Below, one piece after another: positions 1 through 6,207 of a stretch of 22,637 nucleotides of DNA (the first letter of the stretch is position 1; each line of letters begins with the position of its first letter). The notes below the pieces were generated by a model, which had not been told where the DNA came from, did not search any database, and was given only the letters and a program-made list of their open reading frames with translations. A program made the translations under genes and the position numbers. The stretch lies in NCBI GenBank assembly GCA_016781775.1, contig JADDPR010000369.1, positions 1 through 22,637 on the forward strand, given 5' to 3'. The DNA is from Rubrobacter sp. Lineage in GTDB: Bacteria; Actinomycetota; Rubrobacteria; Rubrobacterales; Rubrobacteraceae.

Positions 1-216
1 ACAAAGACTCTCATCGTGAGTGGCACAACGAATGGGGTCCGGTCACGTCGAGGATCCCGAAGTCCGCATGGGCTACGAGGTCATCGCAAAACCCCCCACA
101 GTTGGAACATAAGCTTAGCTCCTCCGGTACGAATCTCACGACGCCAAACACACCGAGCTGAGGTTCCGTGCCCTGCTAGCCGAGGGCGGCGCCGGGCGGT
201 TAGAATTGGCGGAGGC

Positions 217-429
217 ATGACGAGCTGCGCCGAGATAGACCGCACATCCAAGATGTCTCGCCCCCTGCACCTGGAGCTCAGGGCTTTGGACCCAGAGCCA
301 AGGGCGGTAGAAGACACGAAGGACCGATCCGACCGGCCACAGGATACGGGTAAGGGTTTCGCCTCCGGCTCCGAGCGCCTCAAGGACCGATCTTGCCCGC
401 GCGTCGAGGAGCACAAGCCGGCCTCGTGA
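217..429 (+). CDS. Possible small hypothetical protein (70 aa)
   Basis: The candidate starts at an ATG overlapping the stop of a preceding open stretch (ATGA at 217-220). A GGAGG lies directly in front, but only one base from the ATG, which is too close to be ideal. The product is hydrophilic and rich in Arg, Asp, Ser and Glu, with no recognised domain, signal peptide or membrane segment. Its stop overlaps a GTG start at 426 (GTGA). The chained overlaps are the main reason to list it. Codon third positions are not strongly biased, so it may be non-coding. Confidence 0.2.
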   Translation: MTSCAEIDRTSKMSRPLHLELRALDPEPRAVEDTKDRSDRPQDTGKGFASGSERLKDRSCPRVEEHKPAS

Positions 430-551
430 AGCTGCTAGTCGGCCGTTGGAACCCGGACCTGAGACGATTCGAAGGGGAGGAATACGAGCGGTAGGTCGTC
501 GAGAGGTTAAAGAAAGGAGGCGCGGCGCGGGCCGCTCCGCCAGAGTCGTAG
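426..551 (+). pseudogene. Small ORF with an in-frame TAG
   Basis: A GTG at 426 overlaps the preceding stop and opens a frame of 22 codons starting MKLLVGRWNPDL. The frame meets TAG at 492-494 and then continues open for 18 more codons (VVERLKKGG onward) to a second TAG at 549-551. Sequence on both sides of the amber has similar charged, helix-like character, so this may be one about 41-residue protein with a nonsense mutation. It may also be a 22-residue peptide followed by noncoding DNA. No family is recognised. Confidence 0.2.
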
Positions 552-560
552 CCCGCGCCG
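523..560. other. GC-rich hairpin before the first clear gene
   Basis: CGGCGCGGGC at 523-532 is the perfect reverse complement of GCCCGCGCCG at 551-560, with an 18-base loop. No T tract follows, so it is not a classical terminator. It ends 8 bases before the ATG at 568 and could affect translation of that gene or stop upstream transcripts weakly. Confidence 0.3.
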
Positions 561-567
561 CCGTTCG

Positions 568-1521
568 ATGGTAAGTGTATCGTTGGCCCGCGGTGGGGGC
601 GATCCTGGATCTGACCGGGCGAAACGAGTAGCGAGGCTGAAGCGAGAGCTTGTCCTCCAATTGTTCTTAAAACAGGGTCAGTTTTGGTGCGCTGTAAGGA
701 AGGCGCGGGAGCGCTGTGGCATACAGGGCCGGACCGGAACGCCGCCTGGAGGGCAGCACCTCCGGGCGGTGTTTGCGATGGAGAATCTAGGTTGGTCTGA
801 ATTGGGAGAGAAGGTCAGGTTCAATATTTTAAGGGAAGTGCCCAAGCTCGAAGAGCGAATGGTTCCCGATAGTCTTCGGGATGGATTTCTTGAGAGGGAA
901 TGGGGCGATTTCTTGACCGCGTGTGTTGTGTACGATCCGCCCGCCGACAAGCTCGTTGAATTTGCAGAGTACGGCGGCCCAACCTGGATCTCCCCGAGTC
1001 GTGCGCAGATTGAAGAAGAAGAACCGCAGAAGAGACACGCCGCTGTACCCGTATGTATCGTGCGAGATCCTGATCAAACCGAGATCAAGAGAGTAGTCCA
1101 TATGATGAAAATCTTGGACGAGATTCACAAGTCTCATCCCGAGATCGACGTATGGAACTTGGTTGAAGAGAAGGGTTTGTTTGAGCGGTTTCGGTCTGAG
1201 ATGGAGGACATCCCACGGCGATTTCACATAGAAGTCCGGGAAGACACCACCGCGAAAGACGTGGCGGATGCATACAGTCTCGTTAGAGAATTTCAGAAGG
1301 AGCAGAATCAGAGGGGGGGAGCTCCGCCTCGCGAACCCTTGATCGCCGTTCAGTGTGCAATTCTCTATGATCGGCACAACTTTGCAGACCCTGCCGACAA
1401 GAGGCGGCGCCAGTGGACGCATGCAAAGCTGGCCGAGCGGTTTGGGCTGAAATCAGGGCGGGCCGCGAAGGCATACGTCGAACTCGGACGCACAATCCTT
1501 AGAGAAACAAGGGTACAGTAA
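568..1521 (+). CDS. Hypothetical protein of the mobile element (317 aa)
   Basis: This open frame has coding character throughout, but I do not recognise the family. The protein is soluble and highly charged, with an EEEE-type acidic patch near residue 150 and a Lys/Arg-rich C-terminus. The last 45 residues (KLAERFGLKSGRAAKAY) resemble a short helix-turn-helix, suggesting DNA binding; this is inference only. The ATG at 568 has no obvious ribosome site, so an internal start (for example ATG 778) cannot be excluded, although the sequence before it (residues about 20-50) also looks coding. Base composition is visibly more AT-rich than all neighbours, which suggests a different origin. It is separated from the next gene by 59 bases. 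Confidence 0.6.
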   Translation: MVSVSLARGGGDPGSDRAKRVARLKRELVLQLFLKQGQFWCAVRKARERCGIQGRTGTPPGGQHLRAVFAMENLGWSELGEKVRFNILREVPKLEERMVPDSLRDGFLEREWGDFLTACVVYDPPADKLVEFAEYGGPTWISPSRAQIEEEEPQKRHAAVPVCIVRDPDQTEIKRVVHMMKILDEIHKSHPEIDVWNLVEEKGLFERFRSEMEDIPRRFHIEVREDTTAKDVADAYSLVREFQKEQNQRGGAPPREPLIAVQCAILYDRHNFADPADKRRRQWTHAKLAERFGLKSGRAAKAYVELGRTILRETRVQ

Positions 1522-1580
1522 ACCCTCTCCGATTATTCGTATCTTTTTACCTATAACCACACGGATTACGCTGGTCTTCG

Positions 1581-1802
1581 ATGACCGGCCCATACCGCAT
1601 ATCGGAAGCAGCTAGGCAGCTTGGCGTAACGCCACAATACCTCCGAATCCTTGAGTGGGAGGGTCTCGCGCCGCCGGTTCGCCGCGACTTCAACGGCCGC
1701 ATCTACACCGCGTTCGACATCGCCCTGCTACGGAGCATGGGCGTCGGTAATCGGCCTCGGCGTATCAAGCGAGCCGAGGAAGTCTTAGGAGGGACGCCGT
1801 GA
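1581..1802 (+). CDS. MerR-type small HTH protein, possible excision factor
   Basis: This 73-residue protein is almost entirely a winged helix-turn-helix of the MerR/AlpA type: residues 5-20 (YRISEAARQLGVTPQY) form the HTH, followed by the wing and a FDIALLR helix. It lacks the coiled coil and effector domain of full MerR regulators. Proteins of this size on integrative elements often act as excisionase/recombination directionality factors or as operon regulators. Here it heads the replication operon while the recombinase is 4.6 kb away, so either role is possible. The next gene starts inside its stop codon (GTGA). TATAAC at 1552-1557 could be a weak -10 element. Confidence 0.75.
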   Translation: MTGPYRISEAARQLGVTPQYLRILEWEGLAPPVRRDFNGRIYTAFDIALLRSMGVGNRPRRIKRAEEVLGGTP

Positions 1803-1993
1803 GTGTGCGAGGGATCTTCTATGTCCCCCACCCCGACACGACACCAGAGGCAGAGGCTGGTGCACTCGCTAGCGTCTACGCATTCATCATGCGGACCCAC
1901 GAAGAGAAGAAAAAGGCGGCCCGCCCCGGCCGCTCCCACGATGCGGAGGAATCCAAGAATGACCGCCCCACTGAACCAGAGTGTAACCGATAG
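1799..1993 (+). CDS. Small hypothetical protein (64 aa)
   Basis: The frame starts at a GTG that overlaps the previous stop by four bases and has AGGAGGG about seven bases upstream, so translational coupling is likely. The product begins MSVRGIFYVPHPD, has one potential helix and a Lys/Glu/Arg-rich tail, and no recognised domain. It overlaps the start of the primase gene by 35 bases. The alternative reading of this DNA is as an N-terminal extension of the primase frame, but the primase has its own ribosome site at 1945-1950, which makes separate genes more likely. Confidence 0.5.
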   Translation: MSVRGIFYVPHPDTTPEAEAGALASVYAFIMRTHEEKKKAARPGRSHDAEESKNDRPTEPECNR

Positions 1994-2477
1994 CCTGCCG
2001 AACCTCCTAGGCGTCTCGGCGGAAAGCATCCCCGACGAGCTCAAGACGTACCGCGCGTGGGTCCTCTGGAAGCTCGCCCGCGTCGGCGACAGGTGGACCA
2101 AGCACCCCTACTGCGTCCACACCGGGCGTAGGGCTTCGAGCACGGACTCCAGGACCTGGGGACCATTCGAGGAGGTCTTTGAGGCCTACGAGGCCGGGGG
2201 ATACGACGGTATCGGCTTCGTCTTCTCCAGCGGAGATCCTTTCTGCGGGGTGGACCTGGACGCCGCGGTGGACCCAGAGACGGGCGAGGTGGCCGATTGG
2301 GCGGCGAGGATCGTAGGAGGGCTCGACGGTTACACAGAACTCTCGCCCTCCGGCACTGGCCTCCACGTCATCGTGAAGGGCAAGGTCCCATCCGGCGGCA
2401 ACCGCCGGGGTCCTGTGGAGATGTACGACCAGGGCCGCTTCTTCACCATGACCGGTCGCCCGTTGGGGGACGCTTGA
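1959..2477 (+). CDS. Primase-polymerase catalytic domain (NrS-1-like)
   Basis: This 172-residue product carries the archaeo-eukaryotic primase-type catalytic core found in NrS-1-like phage polymerases and plasmid primases. The opening YRAWVLWKL matches the family start. GVDLDAAVD gives the metal-binding Asp-x-Asp, SPSGTGLHVIVKG holds the conserved Ser-Gly-x-His motif, and VEMYDQGRFFTMTG is the third motif. The start is ATG 1959, with GGAGGA at 1945-1950 eight bases upstream. Related proteins usually continue into a helical domain, but here the frame stops just after the TGR motif and that domain is encoded in the -1 frame by the next gene. The protein should make primers or copy DNA for the element's replication, together with the downstream helicase. 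Confidence 0.8.
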   Translation: MTAPLNQSVTDSLPNLLGVSAESIPDELKTYRAWVLWKLARVGDRWTKHPYCVHTGRRASSTDSRTWGPFEEVFEAYEAGGYDGIGFVFSSGDPFCGVDLDAAVDPETGEVADWAARIVGGLDGYTELSPSGTGLHVIVKGKVPSGGNRRGPVEMYDQGRFFTMTGRPLGDA

Positions 2478-4093
2478 TCCCCGAACGTGCGGACGCCCTC
2501 CGCCGACTCCACGCCGAGCGCATCGCCCCGCCTACTACGACCGATTTAGCGTCCCGCCGTCCCGAACCCTATATAGGCAACGTGACGCGGGACGCTGCCC
2601 TCTCCGACGCCGAGGTCCTCGCCCTGTGCCGGAGGGCGGGGAACGCCGCGAAGTTCGAGGGGCTCTACGACCGGGGCGATACCGCGCCCTACAGAGGAGA
2701 CGATTCCGCCGCGGACCTCGCCCTCGTGGGCGTCATGGCCTTCTTCACGCAAGATCCCGACCAACTCGACCGCCTCTTCCGGGGCTCCGCCCTGTGCCGG
2801 GACAAGTGGCTCCGGCGTCCCGACTACCGCCGGCGCACCATCGAGCGGGTGCTGGAGCGACAGACGGAGACCTACTTCCCGCCGGGCGCAGGGGTTCGCG
2901 TGGGCGTCAACGGGCACAGAGGAGCAGCGTCCCAACATCCTGGCTCTCATAGGGACCGGGGCGCAGGACGTAAGAAGCCGCAGGTGGTGAGGTTGTCGAG
3001 CGTGAAGCCGCCCGGGCCGCGTCGGTACGTGGTGGACGGCCTAATAGCCGCGGCCTACATCGCCCTCCTTCATGGAGACGGTGGGGTTGCCAAGAGCCTG
3101 CTGGCCCTGTCGCTCGCGGTGGCGGTGGCAGGGGGGAGGGGGACCTGGCTCGAGCGCCGTGTCGAGGGCGGTCCGGTGCTGTACCTGGACTTCGAGCTCA
3201 CGGTCGAAGAGCAGGCGCGGCGCGTGTGGCAGCTGTGCAGGGGCGCGGGCCTCGAGGAGCCGCCCGAGAACCTCTTATATCTAGGCGCCGTTGGGTTCGG
3301 AGCGCGTGAGGCCTTTGAGGTGGCGCGCGAGACGTGCGAGGAGCGCGGCGTGAAGCTCCTCGTGGTGGACTCCTACGGCGTGGCGCTGCAGGGCGACGCG
3401 GAGGCCTCCAGGGACGTTATAGCCTTCCAGCACGAGGTCCTGGGCCCGTTCCGTGAGCTGGGGGCGGCCGTGCTCTTAATAGACCACCAGTCGAAGCTGC
3501 ATGCCGGACAGTCCTACCAGAGCAAGGGCGCCTTCGGCAGCGTCTACAAGTCCAACCTCGCCCGCAGCGTAGTGCAGGCCGAGGCCACGGATCGAGGCGA
3601 GGGGACGCTCACGGTGCGCCTGCGCCAGAAGAAGCACAACTTCGGCCCGCTCGCGGAACCCTTCGGCGCGAAGCTGACGTTCTCCGAGGAGGCCGTGGGC
3701 CTCGAAGCCGTCGAGCTCGGGCCCGCGGAGCTCGCCGAGGAGGGGACGCTTACCGCCGCCGAGCGCGTCAAGCTCGGCCTCGCGGACGGTCCGGCCTACC
3801 CCTGGGAGATCTCCGACTTTACGGGGGTGCCGCTCAAGACCGTCAAGAACGCGCTCACGGGCTTGAGAAAACAGGGAGTCGTGGAGCCGACCGGGGAGAT
3901 GGAGGGGCGCACGGAGCGGGTTCGACTCATCGTCCCGCGTCCCGTCCTCTATAAGGGGACCGGGACGCGGGACGCTACGAACGTGCCTCCCTCGGAGGAC
4001 CTGGGCAACGTGCTACCGCTCGCGAAAGCTCCCGACCCAAAATCGCACGCTTTGGGCTGCCAGTGCGTCGATTGCGAATACGGGGAGGTGTAA
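2474..4093 (+). CDS. Primase C-terminal helical domain plus RecA-like helicase (AAA_25)
   Basis: The first about 120 residues (LIPERADALRRLHAER; ALCRRAGNAAKFEGLYDRGD; DLALVGVMAFFTQDPDQLDRLFR) match the helical region that follows the catalytic core in NrS-1-like polymerases. From about residue 200 there is a RecA/RepA-type ATPase: Walker A HGDGGVAKSLLALSLA, Walker B LLVVDSYG and LLIDHQSK as the sensor region. A winged-helix-like C-terminus follows (PWEISDFTGVPLKTVKNALT). It is thus probably the hexameric helicase partner of the primase. The proposed start is TTG 2474, which overlaps the previous stop as TTGA, the same arrangement as at 4515. A frameshifted single primase-helicase gene is the alternative. 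The downstream gene begins at TAATG. Confidence 0.75.
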   Translation: MIPERADALRRLHAERIAPPTTTDLASRRPEPYIGNVTRDAALSDAEVLALCRRAGNAAKFEGLYDRGDTAPYRGDDSAADLALVGVMAFFTQDPDQLDRLFRGSALCRDKWLRRPDYRRRTIERVLERQTETYFPPGAGVRVGVNGHRGAASQHPGSHRDRGAGRKKPQVVRLSSVKPPGPRRYVVDGLIAAAYIALLHGDGGVAKSLLALSLAVAVAGGRGTWLERRVEGGPVLYLDFELTVEEQARRVWQLCRGAGLEEPPENLLYLGAVGFGAREAFEVARETCEERGVKLLVVDSYGVALQGDAEASRDVIAFQHEVLGPFRELGAAVLLIDHQSKLHAGQSYQSKGAFGSVYKSNLARSVVQAEATDRGEGTLTVRLRQKKHNFGPLAEPFGAKLTFSEEAVGLEAVELGPAELAEEGTLTAAERVKLGLADGPAYPWEISDFTGVPLKTVKNALTGLRKQGVVEPTGEMEGRTERVRLIVPRPVLYKGTGTRDATNVPPSEDLGNVLPLAKAPDPKSHALGCQCVDCEYGEV

Positions 4094-4518
4094 TGATCCT
4101 CCCCGAACTCCTGCGCGAGATCGAGAACCGAGGCGTCCAACTCGTGCCCGCCGGTGACCGGCTCCGCTTCCGCCCGAAGAGGAACCTGACCCCCGAGCTG
4201 GTCGCGGAGCTCCGCGAGCACAAGGCGGCCATCCTCCAGACCCTCAAGATGCGCGAGGGCGTCGACCCGGCACGGATCGAGGACGCCGGCGAGGTCCTCG
4301 AGATGGCCCGCGCCTACTTCGGCCTACTCCCGGAGGACCGCGAGGAGCCGCCCCTACCCGAGCCGGAGAAGGGCCACGACCCCCTCGTGCATCGTCACAC
4401 CGCTAAGGCACGATTCTTCCGGGGCGTCCGCGGCCGCGACCTGGAGAAGAGGAAGCGCGAGGGCTTACCGCCCTGGATCCGGCTGGTGAACGCACAGGGG
4501 GGAGGGGGTGGGCGTTGA
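4093..4518 (+). CDS. TubC_N docking-domain-like protein
   Basis: The first about 48 residues (LLREIENRGVQLVPAGDRL; LTPELVAELREHKAAILQTL) match the TubC N-terminal docking fold, known from the ends of hybrid NRPS/PKS subunits and also common alone on actinobacterial and cyanobacterial mobile elements near primases. The remainder is charged, Pro/Glu-rich and then Arg/Lys-rich (FFRGVRGRDLEKRKREGL), with no catalytic motif visible. The ATG shares one base with the stop of the helicase gene (TAATG), so coupling is probable. The context suggests a protein-protein adaptor of the replication complex rather than natural-product synthesis. Total length is 141 residues. Confidence 0.6.
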   Translation: MILPELLREIENRGVQLVPAGDRLRFRPKRNLTPELVAELREHKAAILQTLKMREGVDPARIEDAGEVLEMARAYFGLLPEDREEPPLPEPEKGHDPLVHRHTAKARFFRGVRGRDLEKRKREGLPPWIRLVNAQGGGGGR

Positions 4519-4877
4519 CCTCTTTATGTGCCGGAATCAAGCGGGATGGCGGTCGGTGTGCGGTGGTCGTTGGGGCGTCGCAGACCTACTGTTACGCGCA
4601 CGATCCCGCCCGCCAAGGGGAGCGCAAACGCAACGCCTCGCGCGCCGGAAAGAGCCGCGGCAACGGCGAGATAGCGGCCCTCAAGGAGCAGCTCCGCAAG
4701 CTCGCCGACGACGTCCTCGAGGGGAGGGTGGACCGCTCCTCGGCCGCCGTCGTGAACCAGATCATCAACACCCGCGCGAGGCTCCTGGAGGTGGAGCGGC
4801 GCATAAAGGAAACCGAGGAGCTAGAGGAGCGCCTGGAGGCCCTCGAGGGCGTCCTGAAGGGGAGGCAAGCGAGATGA
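4515..4877 (+). CDS. Small Cys/His-containing mobile-element protein with coiled coil
   Basis: Translation probably begins at TTG 4515, overlapping the preceding TGA (TTGA). The product begins MTSLCAGIKRDGGRCAVVV and continues SQTYCYAHDP, giving a Cys-x8-9-Cys-x10-Cys-x2-His pattern. This is the signature of a small zinc-binding family frequent on actinobacterial prophages and elements. From about residue 48 on it is strongly helical (EIAALKEQLRKLADDVLEG; EVERRIKETEELEERLEALE) and likely forms a coiled coil. The biochemical function is unknown. It sits between the TubC_N-like gene and the large unknown gene, overlapping both by four bases. The ordered operon suggests a role in DNA packaging or replication, but nothing specific supports this. 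Confidence 0.65.
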   Translation: MTSLCAGIKRDGGRCAVVVGASQTYCYAHDPARQGERKRNASRAGKSRGNGEIAALKEQLRKLADDVLEGRVDRSSAAVVNQIINTRARLLEVERRIKETEELEERLEALEGVLKGRQAR

Positions 4878-5632
4878 AGGGGAAAGGCTTGGGGAGGCTC
4901 TACGACAGGCTGACGCCCGAGGAGAGGTTCCGCCTGGACGTCGAGGCGATGGCGAGGGGGGACCGCGAGGAATCCGAGCGCCTCACTCGCACCTGTCCGC
5001 GCCGAAACTACGTGATGAACGACCGGGGCTTCGCCGGGCGCTGGCAGCTCGCCATCGAACTCACCTTGAGGGTCTACGCCCGCGTAGCCCAACTCCTCGA
5101 AAGGCTTCACATGCTGGAGGCCTTCCGCACCCTCCCACCCTACGCCAACAGGCTCGCGCGGAACGTCGCGGAGGAGGCCTACTTCGACGGCCACAAGGCG
5201 GGGAGCCATTCGGCCTGGAGCGCCGCCGGCAAGACGGGCAACCCCCCGGCGTGGGACGGAGAGGACGAGGATCTCCACGACGAAGAAGAGGACCCCGTTA
5301 TCGAGTGCGACCTGAAAGAGTTGGACGCGAAGGTGGAGAAGTACGGGGAGCTGATCCCCGAGATCCTAGACAGGATGGAACGCACGGTGACCGCGGATGC
5401 CCTCACCTGCTGGGAGGGGTTCGCGGTATTCTGCGCCGACCAGCTCGGGCTCGAGGCGGAGAAGGTCTTGCGGGTAGCTATCGAAGAGGAGGCGCCTCGC
5501 GTGGAGGCCATGAAGTCATCGGCGGAGCGACTGAGGCTGGAGGCAGACCCAGAGAGGGTTGAGGAGCTCCGTGCGGCGCTGGCAGAGTGCTGGAGCAAGA
5601 CGGTGGAGAAGAACGGGCTCTTTGAGCATTAG
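4874..5632 (+). CDS. Hypothetical acidic protein ending the element operon
   Basis: This 252-residue product starts at an ATG overlapping the previous stop (ATGA at 4874-4877). I do not recognise the family. It opens with a helix (LTPEERFRLDVEAMARGDREE), followed by a CPRRNYVMND segment and long amphipathic helices. A very acidic loop near residue 130 (DGEDEDLHDEEEDP) is followed by further helices to the end. No membrane segment, signal peptide or nuclease motif is visible. Its position after the small zinc/coiled-coil protein, with a continuous chain of overlaps, suggests joint function. No terminator follows the stop, and the next 20 bases lead into a decayed glycosyltransferase fragment. 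Confidence 0.6.
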   Translation: MKGKGLGRLYDRLTPEERFRLDVEAMARGDREESERLTRTCPRRNYVMNDRGFAGRWQLAIELTLRVYARVAQLLERLHMLEAFRTLPPYANRLARNVAEEAYFDGHKAGSHSAWSAAGKTGNPPAWDGEDEDLHDEEEDPVIECDLKELDAKVEKYGELIPEILDRMERTVTADALTCWEGFAVFCADQLGLEAEKVLRVAIEEEAPRVEAMKSSAERLRLEADPERVEELRAALAECWSKTVEKNGLFEH

Positions 5633-5654
5633 GGATCGAATCCGCAAGCTAGAG

Positions 5655-5902
5655 CACGCGACCAAAGAGAATCTCCTTCACGGCTACTTCAGGGACAAGC
5701 TCTACTACATAACCACGAGCGAGAGGTTGGACCTAGGTTATATGGACTTCCCGCCATTAGTAGCCCTCGTGACCAACTTCGCCCGCCACGCCAGGCGGTT
5801 GGCCGGAGCTGCCTTGTGGTGCTCGCCGGTTTATAGCGCGGAAGCGGCCGGTTCGCCCAGAACCTCGCCGCGCTCGCGATCCTTGGTTACCAACCCCGCT
5901 GA
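5655..5902 (+). pseudogene. GT39 / ArnT-like membrane glycosyltransferase remnant
   Basis: One + frame encodes GYFRDKLYYITTSERLDLGY followed by MDFPPLVALVTNFARH. This is the highly recognisable first-loop motif of glycosyltransferase family 39 (PMT/ArnT-like) proteins (usual form GYFRDELYY...GYVDxPPLxAL). After LAGAAL the similarity moves to another frame (reading VLAGL), then to + frame 2, where FAQNLAALAILGY at 5852-5890 matches the next helix region before a TGA at 5900-5902. At least two frame changes, an apparent internal deletion and no start codon show this is decayed. Intact members have over 400 residues and many membrane helices. It may be a leftover from a past insertion into, or capture of, such a gene. 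Confidence 0.7.
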
Positions 5903-6009
5903 GGCCACTTCATTATCTAGCACCTATACTCTACCACATTATATAGGTAGTGTCTACACTTTATGTTATTTTATCTATATAAGCTAAGCTACGGATCGTG
6001 GAGGTAGAT
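5903..6009 (+). promoter_or_regulatory. AT-rich control region of the XRE-recombinase pair
   Basis: About 90 bases are strikingly AT-rich compared with the surroundings. ACCTATA (5922-5928) and TATAGGT (5942-5948) form a perfect 7-bp inverted repeat, and CTACC (5931-5935) and GGTAG (5946-5950) a nested 5-bp one. TATATA/TATAAG at 5976-5983 could serve as -10 element. These repeats are good candidates for operators of the XRE protein encoded immediately downstream, giving self-regulation and control of the recombinase. Direct repeats of AGCTA occur at the end of the region. Confidence 0.55.
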
Positions 6010-6207
6010 GTGGAGAAGCTGAAGGAGCTCAGGCGCCGACAGGTGCTCTCGATGCGGGAGCTTGAGGAGAGGTCGGGCGTCTCCTACAACACCATCTGGC
6101 GCCTCGAAAACGGCTTGACGGAAGCTCGTCCGCGCACCATCCGTAAGCTGGCTAAGGCTTTCGATATCGAGCCCTCCGAGCTGCTGGCGGGAGGCGATGA
6201 TGCCTAG
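6010..6207 (+). CDS. XRE/Cro-family regulator (65 aa)
   Basis: The product is a single HTH_3 domain: RELEERSGVSYNTIWRLENG is the helix-turn-helix, followed by TIRKLAKAFDIEPSELL, the conserved XRE end. Two GTG starts are possible. GTG 6010 has GGAGG at 6000-6004 five bases upstream and is chosen; GTG 5998 would add four residues and has no ribosome site. The gene overlaps the recombinase start, so regulator and recombinase are probably one transcript. Such small XRE proteins commonly repress excision or integration genes in integrative elements. The AT-rich inverted repeats just upstream are its likely targets. Confidence 0.85.
   Translation: MEKLKELRRRQVLSMRELEERSGVSYNTIWRLENGLTEARPRTIRKLAKAFDIEPSELLAGGDDA

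Larger units (their letters stand above)
1..567. other. Left-edge region without a convincing gene
   Basis: No recognisable protein family lies here. In + frame 2, a short open stretch from 20 to 112 and another from about 119 to 220 look weakly coding but are separated by stops, and neither has a good start. The second ends in an ATGA overlap with a small ORF at 217, which in turn ends in a GTGA overlap with a small ORF at 426. That is the overlap style of the element's operon further right. The open minus-strand frames here have no ribosome site or recognisable product and look like shadows. The region is probably decayed element sequence or a set of fast-evolving small genes. Confidence 0.4.

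Noticed and set aside
1..567. Left attachment site with the lost VOC tail
   Set aside because: I looked on the - strand for a DPDGN-type continuation of the VOC gene and found none. The left end is probably outside the window.
2462..2477. Programmed -1 frameshift in the primase gene
   Set aside because: The sequence CCG TTG GGG GAC GCT TGA has no canonical X-XXY-YYZ slippery heptamer in the right frame, and no strong downstream structure was evident. The TTGA restart explains the arrangement better.
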